Shown in pieces: positions 36,310 to 44,865 of a stretch of 64,000 bases of DNA. The stretch lies in the NCBI RefSeq assembly GCF_003025555.1, contig NZ_PYMH01000018.1, positions 28,589 through 92,588 on the forward strand. The letters run 5' to 3'. How positions within the stretch are numbered: position 1 is the first letter of the stretch; every line of letters begins with the position of its first letter. The notes under the pieces were generated by a model, which saw only the letters and a program-made list of their open reading frames with translations, had not been told where the DNA came from and ran no database searches. Origin of the DNA: Photobacterium lutimaris. Its GTDB lineage: Bacteria; Pseudomonadota; Gammaproteobacteria; Enterobacterales; Vibrionaceae. The position numbers and the translations under genes were made by a program.

Positions 36310-37752
36310 TCAAACTGGGATATCGATTCCAGCATCGCGCATTTTTGCCAATTTATAGCGCAGCGTTCTTGGACTGATCCCTAATTTTTCCGCGACATCC
36401 TTGCGCCGGCCATCACAAGCCCGAATGGTGTCTAGAATAATCGAAAACTCTTGTTCCCGCAGCTCATTTCCTAATCCATCCGCTGGCGTTGCCATTTTTA
36501 CCTTCTCAACAACCTGTTGCTCTGTCGCCACATTCGGGCTGGCATGTGGTGCGCCGGTTGCATCATCTCCCAACGGCGTACTTGCCATCGGTTCGAGCAA
36601 GGTCTGCAATCCATCAGCCTGCAACCAGTCTAACCCTTCGAGCAAAATATCTGATTCTGTCACCCATTGCCCCTGGCACAAGATCAATGCCCGCTGGATA
36701 ACATTGTCGAGCTCCCGGACATTGCCCGGCCAGGTGTAGTGCTTGAGCTTAGCCATTGCCGCGGATGAAAACTCGGGTACCGGCTGCCCCTGCTTGCTGC
36801 AATGGCGCTCCATCAAGTATTGAGAAAGCGGCTCGATATCTCCCGGGCGCTCACACAGTGCAGGCCACAACAGCGGAAACACATTGAGGCGGTAATACAA
36901 ATCCTCACGGAAATGCCCTTGCGTAACGTACTGTTTCAAATCACGGTTACTGGTTGCCAGTACGCGAACGTCCAACTTGATACTCTTACGGCTCCCCAAA
37001 CGCTCGACCTCACGCTCCTGCAGTACCCGCAGCAGTTTGGCCTGTAAGTTCAAGTCCATTTCGCTGATTTCATCGAGCAGAATTGTCCCGCCCTGGGCTT
37101 GCTCGAACTTACCGGGACACGCTTGGATGGCTCCGGTAAATGCCCCTTTTTCATAACCGAACAGGGTTGCTTCCAGCATATTTTCCGGAATGGCTGCACA
37201 ATTAATCGCAATAAAAGGACCGTCACTGCGGTTAGAGTGTTGGTGGATATAGCGCGACATGACCTCTTTTCCCGAACCGCTCGGGCCCAGTACCATCACG
37301 CTAGCATCTGTTTTGGCGACTTTCTCGGCCAGTGCCAGTAGCTTCAGTGACTTTTCGTCAGCGGCAACGGTATGACCATTTTCGCTTTTCACTGGCGCAT
37401 AGCGACTGACCATATTGAGCAGCACTTCAGGGGCAAACGGCTTGGCCATATAATCAATTGCGCCGTCCTTCATCGCCGATACGGCATCTTCGATATTGGC
37501 GTACGCGGTCATCAGCAAAACCGGCAGTTTGGGCCAGTGTTGCTTGATGCTGCGTAGCAGACCAAGACCATCCATACCGGCCATTTGAACATCCGACACG
37601 ACGATATCGACCGTATTGGCTTTGAGCATCAGCAGGGCCTGCTCGGCGCTGTCAGCCTCCAGCGAATGATAACCCGCCAACGCCAGCGTATCCACCAAGG
37701 CTTCGCGCAATCCCTCGTCATCCTCGACGACCAAAACACGGTTTGGATTCAT
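36310..37752 (-). CDS. flrC: FlrC, sigma-54-dependent flagellar response regulator
   Basis: 480 aa. Receiver domain (1-120) with phospho-acceptor Asp54 in VVSDVQMAG; AAA+ domain (about 140-370) with Walker A GPSGSGKEV and the sigma-54 contact loop GAFTGA; C-terminal Fis-type helix-turn-helix (DVAEKLGISPRTLRYKLAKM). FlrC, once phosphorylated by FlrB, activates class III flagellar promoters. It overlaps flrB by four bases. Confidence 0.96.
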   Translation of the reverse strand: MNPNRVLVVEDDEGLREALVDTLALAGYHSLEADSAEQALLMLKANTVDIVVSDVQMAGMDGLGLLRSIKQHWPKLPVLLMTAYANIEDAVSAMKDGAIDYMAKPFAPEVLLNMVSRYAPVKSENGHTVAADEKSLKLLALAEKVAKTDASVMVLGPSGSGKEVMSRYIHQHSNRSDGPFIAINCAAIPENMLEATLFGYEKGAFTGAIQACPGKFEQAQGGTILLDEISEMDLNLQAKLLRVLQEREVERLGSRKSIKLDVRVLATSNRDLKQYVTQGHFREDLYYRLNVFPLLWPALCERPGDIEPLSQYLMERHCSKQGQPVPEFSSAAMAKLKHYTWPGNVRELDNVIQRALILCQGQWVTESDILLEGLDWLQADGLQTLLEPMASTPLGDDATGAPHASPNVATEQQVVEKVKMATPADGLGNELREQEFSIILDTIRACDGRRKDVAEKLGISPRTLRYKLAKMRDAGIDIPV

Positions 37753-38840
37753 TGTGTTACTCCTGTCGGATCCAATTGTTGTTCATTATGCTCTGCTTGA
37801 ACGGCATCAGCCTGCGGCAATGATAAAGTAAAGCAGGCTCCTCTGCCGAGCTCTGATTCCACGGTCAACCGCCCCTTATGAGCACTGGCGACCATTTGTA
37901 CCACGGCTAACCCAAGTCCGGTTCCCTGCTGGCGCGTGGTGTAAAATGGCTCCAAGATTTTCTGTTGCATCTCAGGGGCAATACCCGGTCCGTTATCCAA
38001 TACAGCCAAGTGAATAAAACCACCTTGCTCGATAACCTTCACCGCAACCCGACACTGCTTACCCGCCATTTGGATGGCATTGGTGATCAAGTTGCTGATC
38101 GCACTCGCCAGTGCATTGGCGTTGCCCAGTAGCTGCAACGATTCATCGTCACAATCAATACTGAAATCAACCTGGCTATTAAGCACCTGTGCTTCGACCA
38201 TGCTATCGAGCTCGTTGAGCAGGGTCTCAAGACTAAAGCACTCCACCACTTTGTTGTCGCCGCCCTTGGCAAACAACAGCATATCATTGACCTGCTTTTC
38301 CAAATCGTGCAGGCGGTCGACTAACTTGCCCTGAAAACGCTCTCGCATTGGTGCGGTCAAATTGGGTGCAGCCAGATTAGAGGCATACAACATGGCACTG
38401 GATAACGGCGTCCTTACCTGATGGGCCAACGAGGCAACCATTTTGCCAAGCGAGGACAACCGCTGCATCTCACTGACCCGCGACTGGAGCAGGCGAGTCT
38501 CTGTCATGTCGGTGATGAAAATCAGCTGACCGCTGTTCGATGCCGATATCGCCAATTTCACCCTGCGGCCATTTTTCAAAGAGATCTCGTGACCGTCATC
38601 GTCGCGGGGAGAGAACGCCCGCTGGATAACATCGACCCAGCGTTGGTCCAGTAGCGGCTCACCAAGCAAACGAATCGCTTCGGGGTTGGCCTCGCGGACT
38701 ATCCCCCCCGGATCCAAGAAGATCACCCCAGATGGCATCACTTCCAGCACTTGCTGATAGCGGCTAACTTGCTGTGACAATGTCCCCAAAGCCGAGCTTG
38801 AAGCAAGCGGGAGACTCTGATCTGGCTGATTATCTTCCAT
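37749..38840 (-). CDS. flrB: FlrB, flagellar sensor histidine kinase
   Basis: 363 aa with no membrane helix, so a cytoplasmic kinase. PAS-like domain (about 25-115), dimerisation domain with phospho-acceptor His140 in SLAHQVRTPLSS, and a HATPase domain with N box (NLITNAIQMA), G1 (LDNGPGIAP) and G2 (GTGLGLAVVQ). It phosphorylates FlrC. A sigma-54 motif upstream (38965-38981) implies activation by FlrA. Confidence 0.96.
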   Translation of the reverse strand: MEDNQPDQSLPLASSSALGTLSQQVSRYQQVLEVMPSGVIFLDPGGIVREANPEAIRLLGEPLLDQRWVDVIQRAFSPRDDDGHEISLKNGRRVKLAISASNSGQLIFITDMTETRLLQSRVSEMQRLSSLGKMVASLAHQVRTPLSSAMLYASNLAAPNLTAPMRERFQGKLVDRLHDLEKQVNDMLLFAKGGDNKVVECFSLETLLNELDSMVEAQVLNSQVDFSIDCDDESLQLLGNANALASAISNLITNAIQMAGKQCRVAVKVIEQGGFIHLAVLDNGPGIAPEMQQKILEPFYTTRQQGTGLGLAVVQMVASAHKGRLTVESELGRGACFTLSLPQADAVQAEHNEQQLDPTGVTQ

Positions 38841-38964
38841 GGAAAACCTAATAAAACGAAAATGAGCACTTCATGGCGCGCAGAGCAATTGCTATGAATT
38901 CGATGCAGAGCGTCTAACAGTACGCTGTCAAAAAGTGCCATTAAAAAGCGACAAACTAGATATA

Positions 38965-38981
38965 TGCATGAATGATGCCAA
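38965..38981 (-). promoter_or_regulatory. Sigma-54 promoter of flrBC
   Basis: TTGGCATCATTCATGCA on the minus strand, GG-N10-GC intact, TTGGCA block perfect. Predicted start near 38953, about 110 nt before flrB. This matches the known class II FlrA-dependent control of flrBC in Vibrio. Confidence 0.75.
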
Positions 38982-39024
38982 GATTATATCTTTATTATCA
39001 GCATGTTATCTAGAGAGGGAGATA

Positions 39025-39053
39025 AGAAAAGACGCCAACAATTTGGCGCCTTA
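39025..39053 (-). terminator. Terminator of flrA
   Basis: GGCGCCAA, four-base loop, TTGGCGTC followed by TTTTCTT on the minus strand, about 20 bp past the flrA stop. It separates flrA from flrBC. Confidence 0.85.
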
Positions 39054-39071
39054 GATGTGATGGTATTTTGA

Positions 39072-40511
39072 CTAGCGACTTAAGCCATACTTGCGCATTT
39101 TTTCAACCAATGTGGTGCGGCGCATTCCCAGCATGTCTGCAGCCCGGGCAACAACCCCGCCCTGTGCCTCTAGGGCCTGGCTAATCATGTCAATTTCTAG
39201 CTCTGCCAGCATTTCCTTCAAATTGACTCCTTCCGGCGGTAAATCACTGTGACTCTGATCATCGTCCAGCTCTGCGCTATGGCTGCTAAACATATCAGCC
39301 AATGCCAACCTTTCATGATCGTCTACCGACAGGAAGTTTTCTTCTGGCTGGAATTCAGGAAACTGACTATAGCGATACTTCATTGGCAGATGGCTGATGT
39401 CGACCATTTCGCCCGGATAAAGAATGATCAAACGCTCAACCAAGTTAGCCAACTCACGAATATTGCCCGGCCAATCATGCTCCATCAAAGAGGTGACAGC
39501 ACGAGGAGTAAAGTGGATAGGCTTGGCCCCCTGGGCTTCCATCCGAGCCAATAGCTCTTGCAGCAGTAAAGGAATATCTTCCATTCGCTCGCGCAGTGCC
39601 GGCATCTCAATCGGGAAGACGTTCAGGCGGTAGTACAGATCTTCACGGAATTTTTCGTCGGCGATCATTGACTCGAGATCGCGGTGCGTTGCCGCCACAA
39701 TGCGCACGTCAGCTTTGATCGTTTCGCTTCCACCGACACGCTCAAAGCAGCGCTCCTGCAATACGCGTAGTAATTTCACCTGCATAGACATTGGCATGTC
39801 GCCAATTTCATCCAGGAACAAGGTACCGCCTTCGGCCAGTTCAAAACGGCCCTTACGTGCAGAAACTGCACCGGTAAACGCCCCTTTCTCATGACCGAAC
39901 AGTTCGCTTTCCAGCAGATCGGGTGGGATAGCACCACAGTTCACCGGAACAAACGGCCCTTTGCCACGTGTCGAATGATAATGGATGTTACGCGCAACGA
40001 CCTCTTTACCGGTGCCTGATTCACCAAAAATCAACACGCTAGCATCTGTTGAGGCGACTTGCTCCATCAAATGGCGGATCTGGCTTATCGCTTCGCTGCG
40101 CCCAACCATGCTACGGAACAAGGTATTCTTACGGCCGAGCGAAGGTAGTTGAAAGGTTTGTTTGCCTAAAAACTCTTTGCAATGGCGGAAGGCATCCATC
40201 AACTGGCCATAGTGCAATGGCTTGTCGATATTACCGATATAGTTGGGTAAAGACGCCAGCTCACTTTCATGATCGCCCATGGAGATCACGGGAATATGGT
40301 GATGGGTGCGCAGAAAATTAAGCAGTGTGCTCAATGACTGGCTGGAACTGATCTTGCCAAGTAAGCATGCCCCCCACTCTTTTTCACCGTGCGTACTGTT
40401 AACCTCTGGAGACGAATATGCCTCATACTGCTCACCAATAAAGGAAAGGATCACGCTTAAATCATGGCGATGCTGTTGGTCATCATCAATAATGAGGGTA
40501 TGAACTTGCAT
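39072..40511 (-). CDS. flrA: FlrA (FleQ-like), master flagellar sigma-54 activator
   Basis: 479 aa. N-terminal FleQ domain (about 1-115), a degenerate receiver fold; AAA+ domain (about 135-370) with Walker A GESGTGKEV, GAFTGA loop and the LPMKYR stretch; C-terminal Fis-type helix-turn-helix (ARAADMLGMRRTTLVEKMRKYGL). FlrA starts the flagellar cascade by activating class II promoters and is restrained by FlhG. It is a single-gene unit between terminators. A promoter should lie in 40512-40745, but I could not define it. Confidence 0.96.
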   Translation of the reverse strand: MQVHTLIIDDDQQHRHDLSVILSFIGEQYEAYSSPEVNSTHGEKEWGACLLGKISSSQSLSTLLNFLRTHHHIPVISMGDHESELASLPNYIGNIDKPLHYGQLMDAFRHCKEFLGKQTFQLPSLGRKNTLFRSMVGRSEAISQIRHLMEQVASTDASVLIFGESGTGKEVVARNIHYHSTRGKGPFVPVNCGAIPPDLLESELFGHEKGAFTGAVSARKGRFELAEGGTLFLDEIGDMPMSMQVKLLRVLQERCFERVGGSETIKADVRIVAATHRDLESMIADEKFREDLYYRLNVFPIEMPALRERMEDIPLLLQELLARMEAQGAKPIHFTPRAVTSLMEHDWPGNIRELANLVERLIILYPGEMVDISHLPMKYRYSQFPEFQPEENFLSVDDHERLALADMFSSHSAELDDDQSHSDLPPEGVNLKEMLAELEIDMISQALEAQGGVVARAADMLGMRRTTLVEKMRKYGLSR

Positions 40512-40744
40512 AGAAAAGAGTTTGCCTGCCTACTTAAGAGTTATTTCGTGCTGGTATTATTGACTTTCATATTCAAAACTATGAAAACACTGCCTGATGC
40601 AACGAGAAACCACTTCAAATCTTATTAGACCATTGTAATTAAAGTACAGAATAAGGCAACCAACGGTGGGCAAAAGCTGTGAAGCTATCCCAGTGAAAAA
40701 GGAGGCTGGGATAGCTATCGAATGGATTTTATACTGGAGAGAGC

Positions 40745-40782
40745 AATAAAAAACCTCACAACCGTATTGTCAGGTTTTTATG
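40745..40782 (-). terminator. Terminator after fliS
   Basis: AAAAACCTGACAA, five-base loop, TTGTGAGGTTTTTT on the minus strand (one mismatch) overlapping and just past the fliS stop. The flanking A and T runs make it potentially bidirectional. Confidence 0.85.
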
Positions 40783-41179
40783 ATTCCTCTGCGAGATGAT
40801 GAAATTCGGCAGGGATTTGCTCCCACGCTGACTTGATTTCACGCAGCAAATCGACCACTTCGTTGAAGTTTTCTGGTTTATTGCCAGAGCTACCATCAAT
40901 AATGTGGCGCATCATAAAGTCATACAGGCTATCGAGGTTGGTTGCGATATCACCGCCATCTTCCATCGACAAGCTATCACGTAATGTACCGATAATCGCC
41001 AGCGCCTTAGACACTCGCTCGCCTTTCATTGCAACATTGCCCATTTCCATTGCCGCTTTGGCCTGAACCAAGCGCTCAATCGCGCCACCCAGTAGCATCA
41101 ACACTACACGGTGCGGCGATGCACTGGCCAACTGAGAATTAACGGAGACTTGTTTATATGCCTGAAGTGAACCACGCAT
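40778..41179 (-). CDS. fliS: FliS, flagellin export chaperone
   Basis: 133 aa. FliS binds the C-terminus of flagellin in the cytoplasm to stop premature polymerisation. The conserved opening YKQVSVNSQLASASPHRVVLMLLGGAIERL (key residues SPH, LLxGAIxRL near 20-40) and GGDIATNLDSLYDFM identify the family. It is the last gene of the flagellin-flaG-fliD-fliT-fliS run. Confidence 0.95.
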   Translation of the reverse strand: MRGSLQAYKQVSVNSQLASASPHRVVLMLLGGAIERLVQAKAAMEMGNVAMKGERVSKALAIIGTLRDSLSMEDGGDIATNLDSLYDFMMRHIIDGSSGNKPENFNEVVDLLREIKSAWEQIPAEFHHLAEES

Positions 41180-41192
41180 GGCTATTTCCTAT

Positions 41193-41486
41193 TTATTTTT
41201 GATACATTTTATAGACAGAGACCGATTTTTTACCTTGCTTGGCAGTCAGTAACTTCTGCCTGATACGGGCTTTATTTTGCTCCAGCAATGCTTTCAAATC
41301 GCGGGTACGTTGCTGGACATCCTCAAACGTTTCCCGGCTGAGCTTTTCTTGGTCAGCCAGAATTAATTTGACCCGCTCATGCCTTGCAGCGACAAGTTGC
41401 TCGAGCTGCTCGGGAAAATCATCTGGATACTCATCAAGTGCTAGAAGAGCCTGTATCTGCTTCTCTAAAAGGGTTAGTTCTTTCAT
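41193..41486 (-). CDS. FliT-like flagellar chaperone (FlaI of Vibrio)
   Basis: 97 aa, entirely helical and charged. It occupies the place between fliD and fliS where Vibrio has flaI and enteric bacteria have fliT, the FliD export chaperone. Sequence conservation is low, so the role is inferred mostly from position and helical make-up. It is 13 bp from fliS and nine from fliD. Confidence 0.75.
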   Translation of the reverse strand: MKELTLLEKQIQALLALDEYPDDFPEQLEQLVAARHERVKLILADQEKLSRETFEDVQQRTRDLKALLEQNKARIRQKLLTAKQGKKSVSVYKMYQK

Positions 41487-41495
41487 GTTTCAACC

Positions 41496-42893
41496 TTAGA
41501 ACACCAGCAAGCTCATCATAGTATTCAGTTCATTATTCATTTTATAGATAGCCGCATCCATTGCCGACATCTGTTTATAGGTCCGCTCTTCATAGGCTTC
41601 CATTCGGCGGTCAAGTTCTCGTTGGTCATCTTCCAAACGACTCTTCTGGCCTTCCAGTGACTCTTCCCGGTTGGTCAATGTACCTTCACGACCAACATAG
41701 GATTCCATCAGCTTATCAACTTCTTTCAAGAAACCGTTATCACTGGCAAAGAACTGATTGAAAGCCGCAAAGTTATCGGCAAGCGCATCATCAAGCATTT
41801 CATCGTCGATTTCGAGGACGCCTTCTCGGGTCGTCGTTACGCCAAAATCTGACAAATAAAGCTGCTCACCATTGACCTCTACCGGTGTGTTCATCAAAGT
41901 ACGCATCTGACCGGTGAAGGAGCGGGTGATACTATCACCGTTTAGTGGTCCACCGGTTTTCTCTTCAATGTCATACTTAGACATTTCTTCAACCATTTCG
42001 AGAAACGCATTATAGCTCTCGGTAAATGATTCAACAGACTCTTTGGCTTTGTCAGTGTCATTACTGATCGTAATGTTCACTTTTTTGACATCAATATCGT
42101 CGCGCCCGCCATTGAGCGTGCCCGTCAGTTTTTCGACATTGAGCTTGACGCCATCGATGACATTATCGAACTCATTAGTATCACTGGTCGCGGTCAGGAA
42201 GTTATCAATCATGATTTCCGCATCGAGCGCTTCTTGCATAACATCCATTTCACCGGCGGCAGGGTCCGCTGGATCAAAAGCAAGCTTTGACAATTCACCG
42301 GTGGCATTTGAGGCATCAATGGTGATGGTATTGGCCGCACCGGTTTTATCACTGGTAAAGACTATGTGTGCTTCTGTGCCTACGGTAATGGTGGTTGCAT
42401 TGATACCAGGGTTGCCATTGGCATTATTAATCGCATCAACAACATCTTTGAGGCTGCTCTTGGCCGGGTCGATAGTGACCGACATGGTTTCGCTCCCCAA
42501 AGAGAAAACCAATTCACCATCACCCAAACTCGCATCGGGATCAGCATCAAGACCATTTTGGCTCACCAAACGGTGAGATTGCGCCAGCTGGTTGACTTCG
42601 ATCGAATAGTTACCGTTCTGGGCATGGCTTTCGGCACTGACTTTCAGGTAGCTACCCTCTGAACTTACGGCTTTCTTACTGAGGAACACCTCTTCTTCAT
42701 CGAACTCTTCAAACATCTCCTGCATATCAGACATGGATGAGTTGACCTGCCCATAGGCACTCAAACTCACTTCCACTTCCTGCATCTGCTTGTCGATACG
42801 TTGCTGTTTCGGCGTACGTTCAGCCGCCACCAGCATATCCGTCATGCCAGCAACATCTAGCCCTGATCCTAAACCACCAACCGATAACCCCAT
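41496..42893 (-). CDS. fliD: FliD, filament cap protein
   Basis: 465 aa. FliD forms the cap that guides flagellin folding at the filament tip. N-terminal MGLSVGGLGSGLDVAGMTDMLV and the FliD-type C-terminal coiled coil (about 390-445) match the family; a variable middle domain spans about 70-300. Exported with the neighbouring FliT-like chaperone. Confidence 0.96.
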   Translation of the reverse strand: MGLSVGGLGSGLDVAGMTDMLVAAERTPKQQRIDKQMQEVEVSLSAYGQVNSSMSDMQEMFEEFDEEEVFLSKKAVSSEGSYLKVSAESHAQNGNYSIEVNQLAQSHRLVSQNGLDADPDASLGDGELVFSLGSETMSVTIDPAKSSLKDVVDAINNANGNPGINATTITVGTEAHIVFTSDKTGAANTITIDASNATGELSKLAFDPADPAAGEMDVMQEALDAEIMIDNFLTATSDTNEFDNVIDGVKLNVEKLTGTLNGGRDDIDVKKVNITISNDTDKAKESVESFTESYNAFLEMVEEMSKYDIEEKTGGPLNGDSITRSFTGQMRTLMNTPVEVNGEQLYLSDFGVTTTREGVLEIDDEMLDDALADNFAAFNQFFASDNGFLKEVDKLMESYVGREGTLTNREESLEGQKSRLEDDQRELDRRMEAYEERTYKQMSAMDAAIYKMNNELNTMMSLLVF

Positions 42894-42902
42894 GCGACTC
42901 CT

Positions 42903-43316
42903 TTACACCTTTTGGCTCAACGAGACTGGCGGATATTTTGCCAGGCTTTCATTTATATCTAGCAATTCTTGTGCCGGAACTTGGCGGATCACATCACCAC
43001 TTTCTTTATCAATGATGATTACGATGGGATCGCCGCCTTCGCTATCGACTTGGAACTTCAGTTCACGATTAACGTTTTGAAAGTACATGGCCATTTTTTC
43101 TGCCAACGCTTCATCCAACTGGGGCTTGGCCGTTTCATCTTGAGGCTTAGTCGTTTTATCCGTAGCGAGGGGGGGATCAGCTTGGTTGGTCGTCACACTA
43201 TTTTTTTGCGTGGCAATCACGTCACGGCCATCACGACCAGAAGAAGAGGTATTATTAGGATTGGTGGAGGCAGTTACCGGTATCGGCCGTACATGGCTGT
43301 CAGGTGGGATCTCCAT
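42903..43316 (-). CDS. flaG: FlaG, filament-length related protein
   Basis: 137 aa from ATG 43316, which has GAGGGTGA at good distance; an upstream TTG at 43334 is unlikely. A low-complexity N-terminus (Thr, Asn, Gln, Asp) leads to the FlaG domain (about 75-135) with NRELKFQVDSEGGDPIVIIIDKESGDVIRQVP (key residues LxFxxD and SGxVIRQIP). It affects filament length and adhesion in other bacteria. A strong terminator sits between it and the flagellin gene. Confidence 0.93.
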   Translation of the reverse strand: MEIPPDSHVRPIPVTASTNPNNTSSSGRDGRDVIATQKNSVTTNQADPPLATDKTTKPQDETAKPQLDEALAEKMAMYFQNVNRELKFQVDSEGGDPIVIIIDKESGDVIRQVPAQELLDINESLAKYPPVSLSQKV

Positions 43317-43338
43317 TATTTCACCCTCATGCAATGGT

Positions 43339-43372
43339 AAAAAGGCATGGTGCTTTGCGCACCATGCCTTTG
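43339..43372 (-). terminator. Flagellin gene terminator
   Basis: GGCATGGTGC, five-base loop, GCACCATGCC followed by TTTTT on the minus strand, starting 13 bp past the flagellin stop. The perfect ten-bp stem would give a discrete, abundant flagellin mRNA, with partial read-through to flaG-fliD-fliS. Confidence 0.93.
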
Positions 43373-43384
43373 AGGACTAGATGA

Positions 43385-44578
43385 TTACAGTAGGCTCAAT
43401 GCCGCCTGAGGATTCATTTTAGCCTGAGCAAGAATCGAGGTTGACGCCTGCTGAAGGATCTGGTTTTTGGTCAAATCCGTGGTTTCTTTGGCAAAGTCAA
43501 CATCTTTGATTCGGCTGTTAGACGCCGTCACATTCTCGTTAACGTTAGCTAGGTTGTTCAAAGTGTGGTTGAAACGGTTTTGTACCGCACCCAACTCTGC
43601 ACGCTGGTCATCAATCGAAGAGATACCGGCATCCAACGCGTAAACCGCTTGCTGCGCGCCCGCTGCCGTTGTCACGTCTAGGTCGCTTAGCATGTTTTTA
43701 CCACTATCAGCAGCACCAACAGCGATATCCGTTAGGCCAGCTAGACCGGCAGTACTTAGGCTACCACCACCTTTTTGTGTGCCTGTAATTGAAAGCGTTG
43801 AGCTTGCAAGCTCATTTTCTGCAATACCAGCAATCGAAATAGCACCAGAGGTTTCATCCAGCGTTGCAACCATACCAGTACCGCTCATACCCGAGTTAAT
43901 CGCATCCACGATGCCTGCAGAGTCAGTGGTACCACTTAGGTCAATGGTTTTATCAAGAGCTACAGCACCACCTGTCGCAGGATTGTGTTTAATCGTAATA
44001 CTACCACCTTGTAGTTCAGCCGCTGCTGCTGCGTCAATCTCACCCGCAGTTGCATCAGCACCCACTTGACCAAGGTTATCAGCAGAGATATCACCTAGAG
44101 TCATGCTGATAGTTTCGTTCGCCGTCGCACCAACTTGGAACTGCTGGGTGCCAAACGAGCCGTCAAGCAACTTCTGGCCACCGAAGGTGGTGGTTTCAGA
44201 AATACGGTTAAGTTCAGTGGTTAGCTGATCCATTTCTTTTTGGATGGCACCACGGTCATCGTCAGAGTTCGAGCCGTTCGCCGCCTGCAACGATAGATCA
44301 CGCATACGCTGCATGATGTTGGTTGATTCCTGCATTGACCCTTCAGCCGTCTGGGCCATAGAGATACCGTCGTTGGCGTTACGCATTGCCACGTCTAGGC
44401 CGTTAGTCTGGCTGGTTAGACGGTTAGAGATTTGTAGACCCGCCGCATCATCTTTTGCGCTGTTGATACGCAAACCAGAAGATAGTCGTTCCATGCTGCC
44501 GCTTACATTGTTAGTAGCAGAACCTAGGTGACGCTGGGCCGTCATCGCTGAAACGTTAGTATTTACGGTAACAGACAT
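43385..44578 (-). CDS. Flagellin, the only one in the window
   Basis: 397 aa. Conserved N-terminal D0/D1 (VNTNVSAMTAQRHL, SSGLRINSAKDDAAGLQISNRL) and C-terminal D1/D0 (GAVQNRFNHTLNNLANVNEN, ILAQAKMNPQAALSLL) domains flank a variable surface domain (about 165-300) rich in Ser, Thr, Ala and Gly, a suitable substrate for O-glycosylation. Its own sigma-28 promoter lies upstream. Vibrio loci usually carry several flagellin paralogues here; this locus has one. The island 3.6 kb away encodes sialic acid synthesis and a FlmG-shaped transferase. Confidence 0.96.
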   Translation of the reverse strand: MSVTVNTNVSAMTAQRHLGSATNNVSGSMERLSSGLRINSAKDDAAGLQISNRLTSQTNGLDVAMRNANDGISMAQTAEGSMQESTNIMQRMRDLSLQAANGSNSDDDRGAIQKEMDQLTTELNRISETTTFGGQKLLDGSFGTQQFQVGATANETISMTLGDISADNLGQVGADATAGEIDAAAAAELQGGSITIKHNPATGGAVALDKTIDLSGTTDSAGIVDAINSGMSGTGMVATLDETSGAISIAGIAENELASSTLSITGTQKGGGSLSTAGLAGLTDIAVGAADSGKNMLSDLDVTTAAGAQQAVYALDAGISSIDDQRAELGAVQNRFNHTLNNLANVNENVTASNSRIKDVDFAKETTDLTKNQILQQASTSILAQAKMNPQAALSLL

Positions 44579-44650
44579 ATTTCGCTCCTTGTTGAGTTAC
44601 AACCCAGCCTTAGCAGGGGGTAAATATCTATTTTTCTTTAAGTACTTCTA

Positions 44651-44677
44651 TTAACGGCACAAAGAAAAATACCTTTA
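44651..44677 (-). promoter_or_regulatory. Sigma-28 (FliA) promoter of flagellin
   Basis: TAAA, 15-bp spacer, GCCGTTAA on the minus strand; the consensus is TAAA-N15-GCCGATAA, so there is one mismatch. Predicted start near 44644, giving a leader of about 65 nt with AAGGAG before the ATG. Confidence 0.9.
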
Positions 44678-44703
44678 GGCTTTTTTTTAAAAAACTTTTT
44701 GCT

Positions 44704-44750
44704 GGCGATGGGCGATGGGCGATGGGCGATGGGCGATGGGCGATGGGCGA
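44704..44750. repeat. Heptanucleotide tandem repeat (GGGCGAT)n upstream of the flagellin promoter
   Basis: About 6.7 perfect copies of the 7-bp unit. The array starts only 26 bp upstream of the TAAA element of the flagellin sigma-28 promoter. The same unit recurs at 63921-64000. Confidence 0.97.
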
Positions 44751-44788
44751 GAAAGTATCAATCACCATTTCGAACTAGCAAAGATTTT

Positions 44789-44849
44789 TTGCCGCTTTAA
44801 TCGTTTAAACGGAAAGATGTTGATAAAGCGGCAAGACACTGCCGCTTTA
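44789..44849 (-). other. Three-arm inverted repeat past flgL
   Basis: Arm A (TGCCGCTTTAA, 44789-44799), arm B (AAAGCGGCAAG, 44824-44834) and arm C (TGCCGCTTT, 44840-44848). B can pair with either A or C. In the flgL transcript the nearer pair (B with C) would form a five-to-six-base-loop hairpin right after the stop codon; the farther pair precedes a AAAAAA run. It may act as the flgKL terminator. Confidence 0.6.
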
Positions 44850-44865
44850 ACGACATGGTTTCTGA

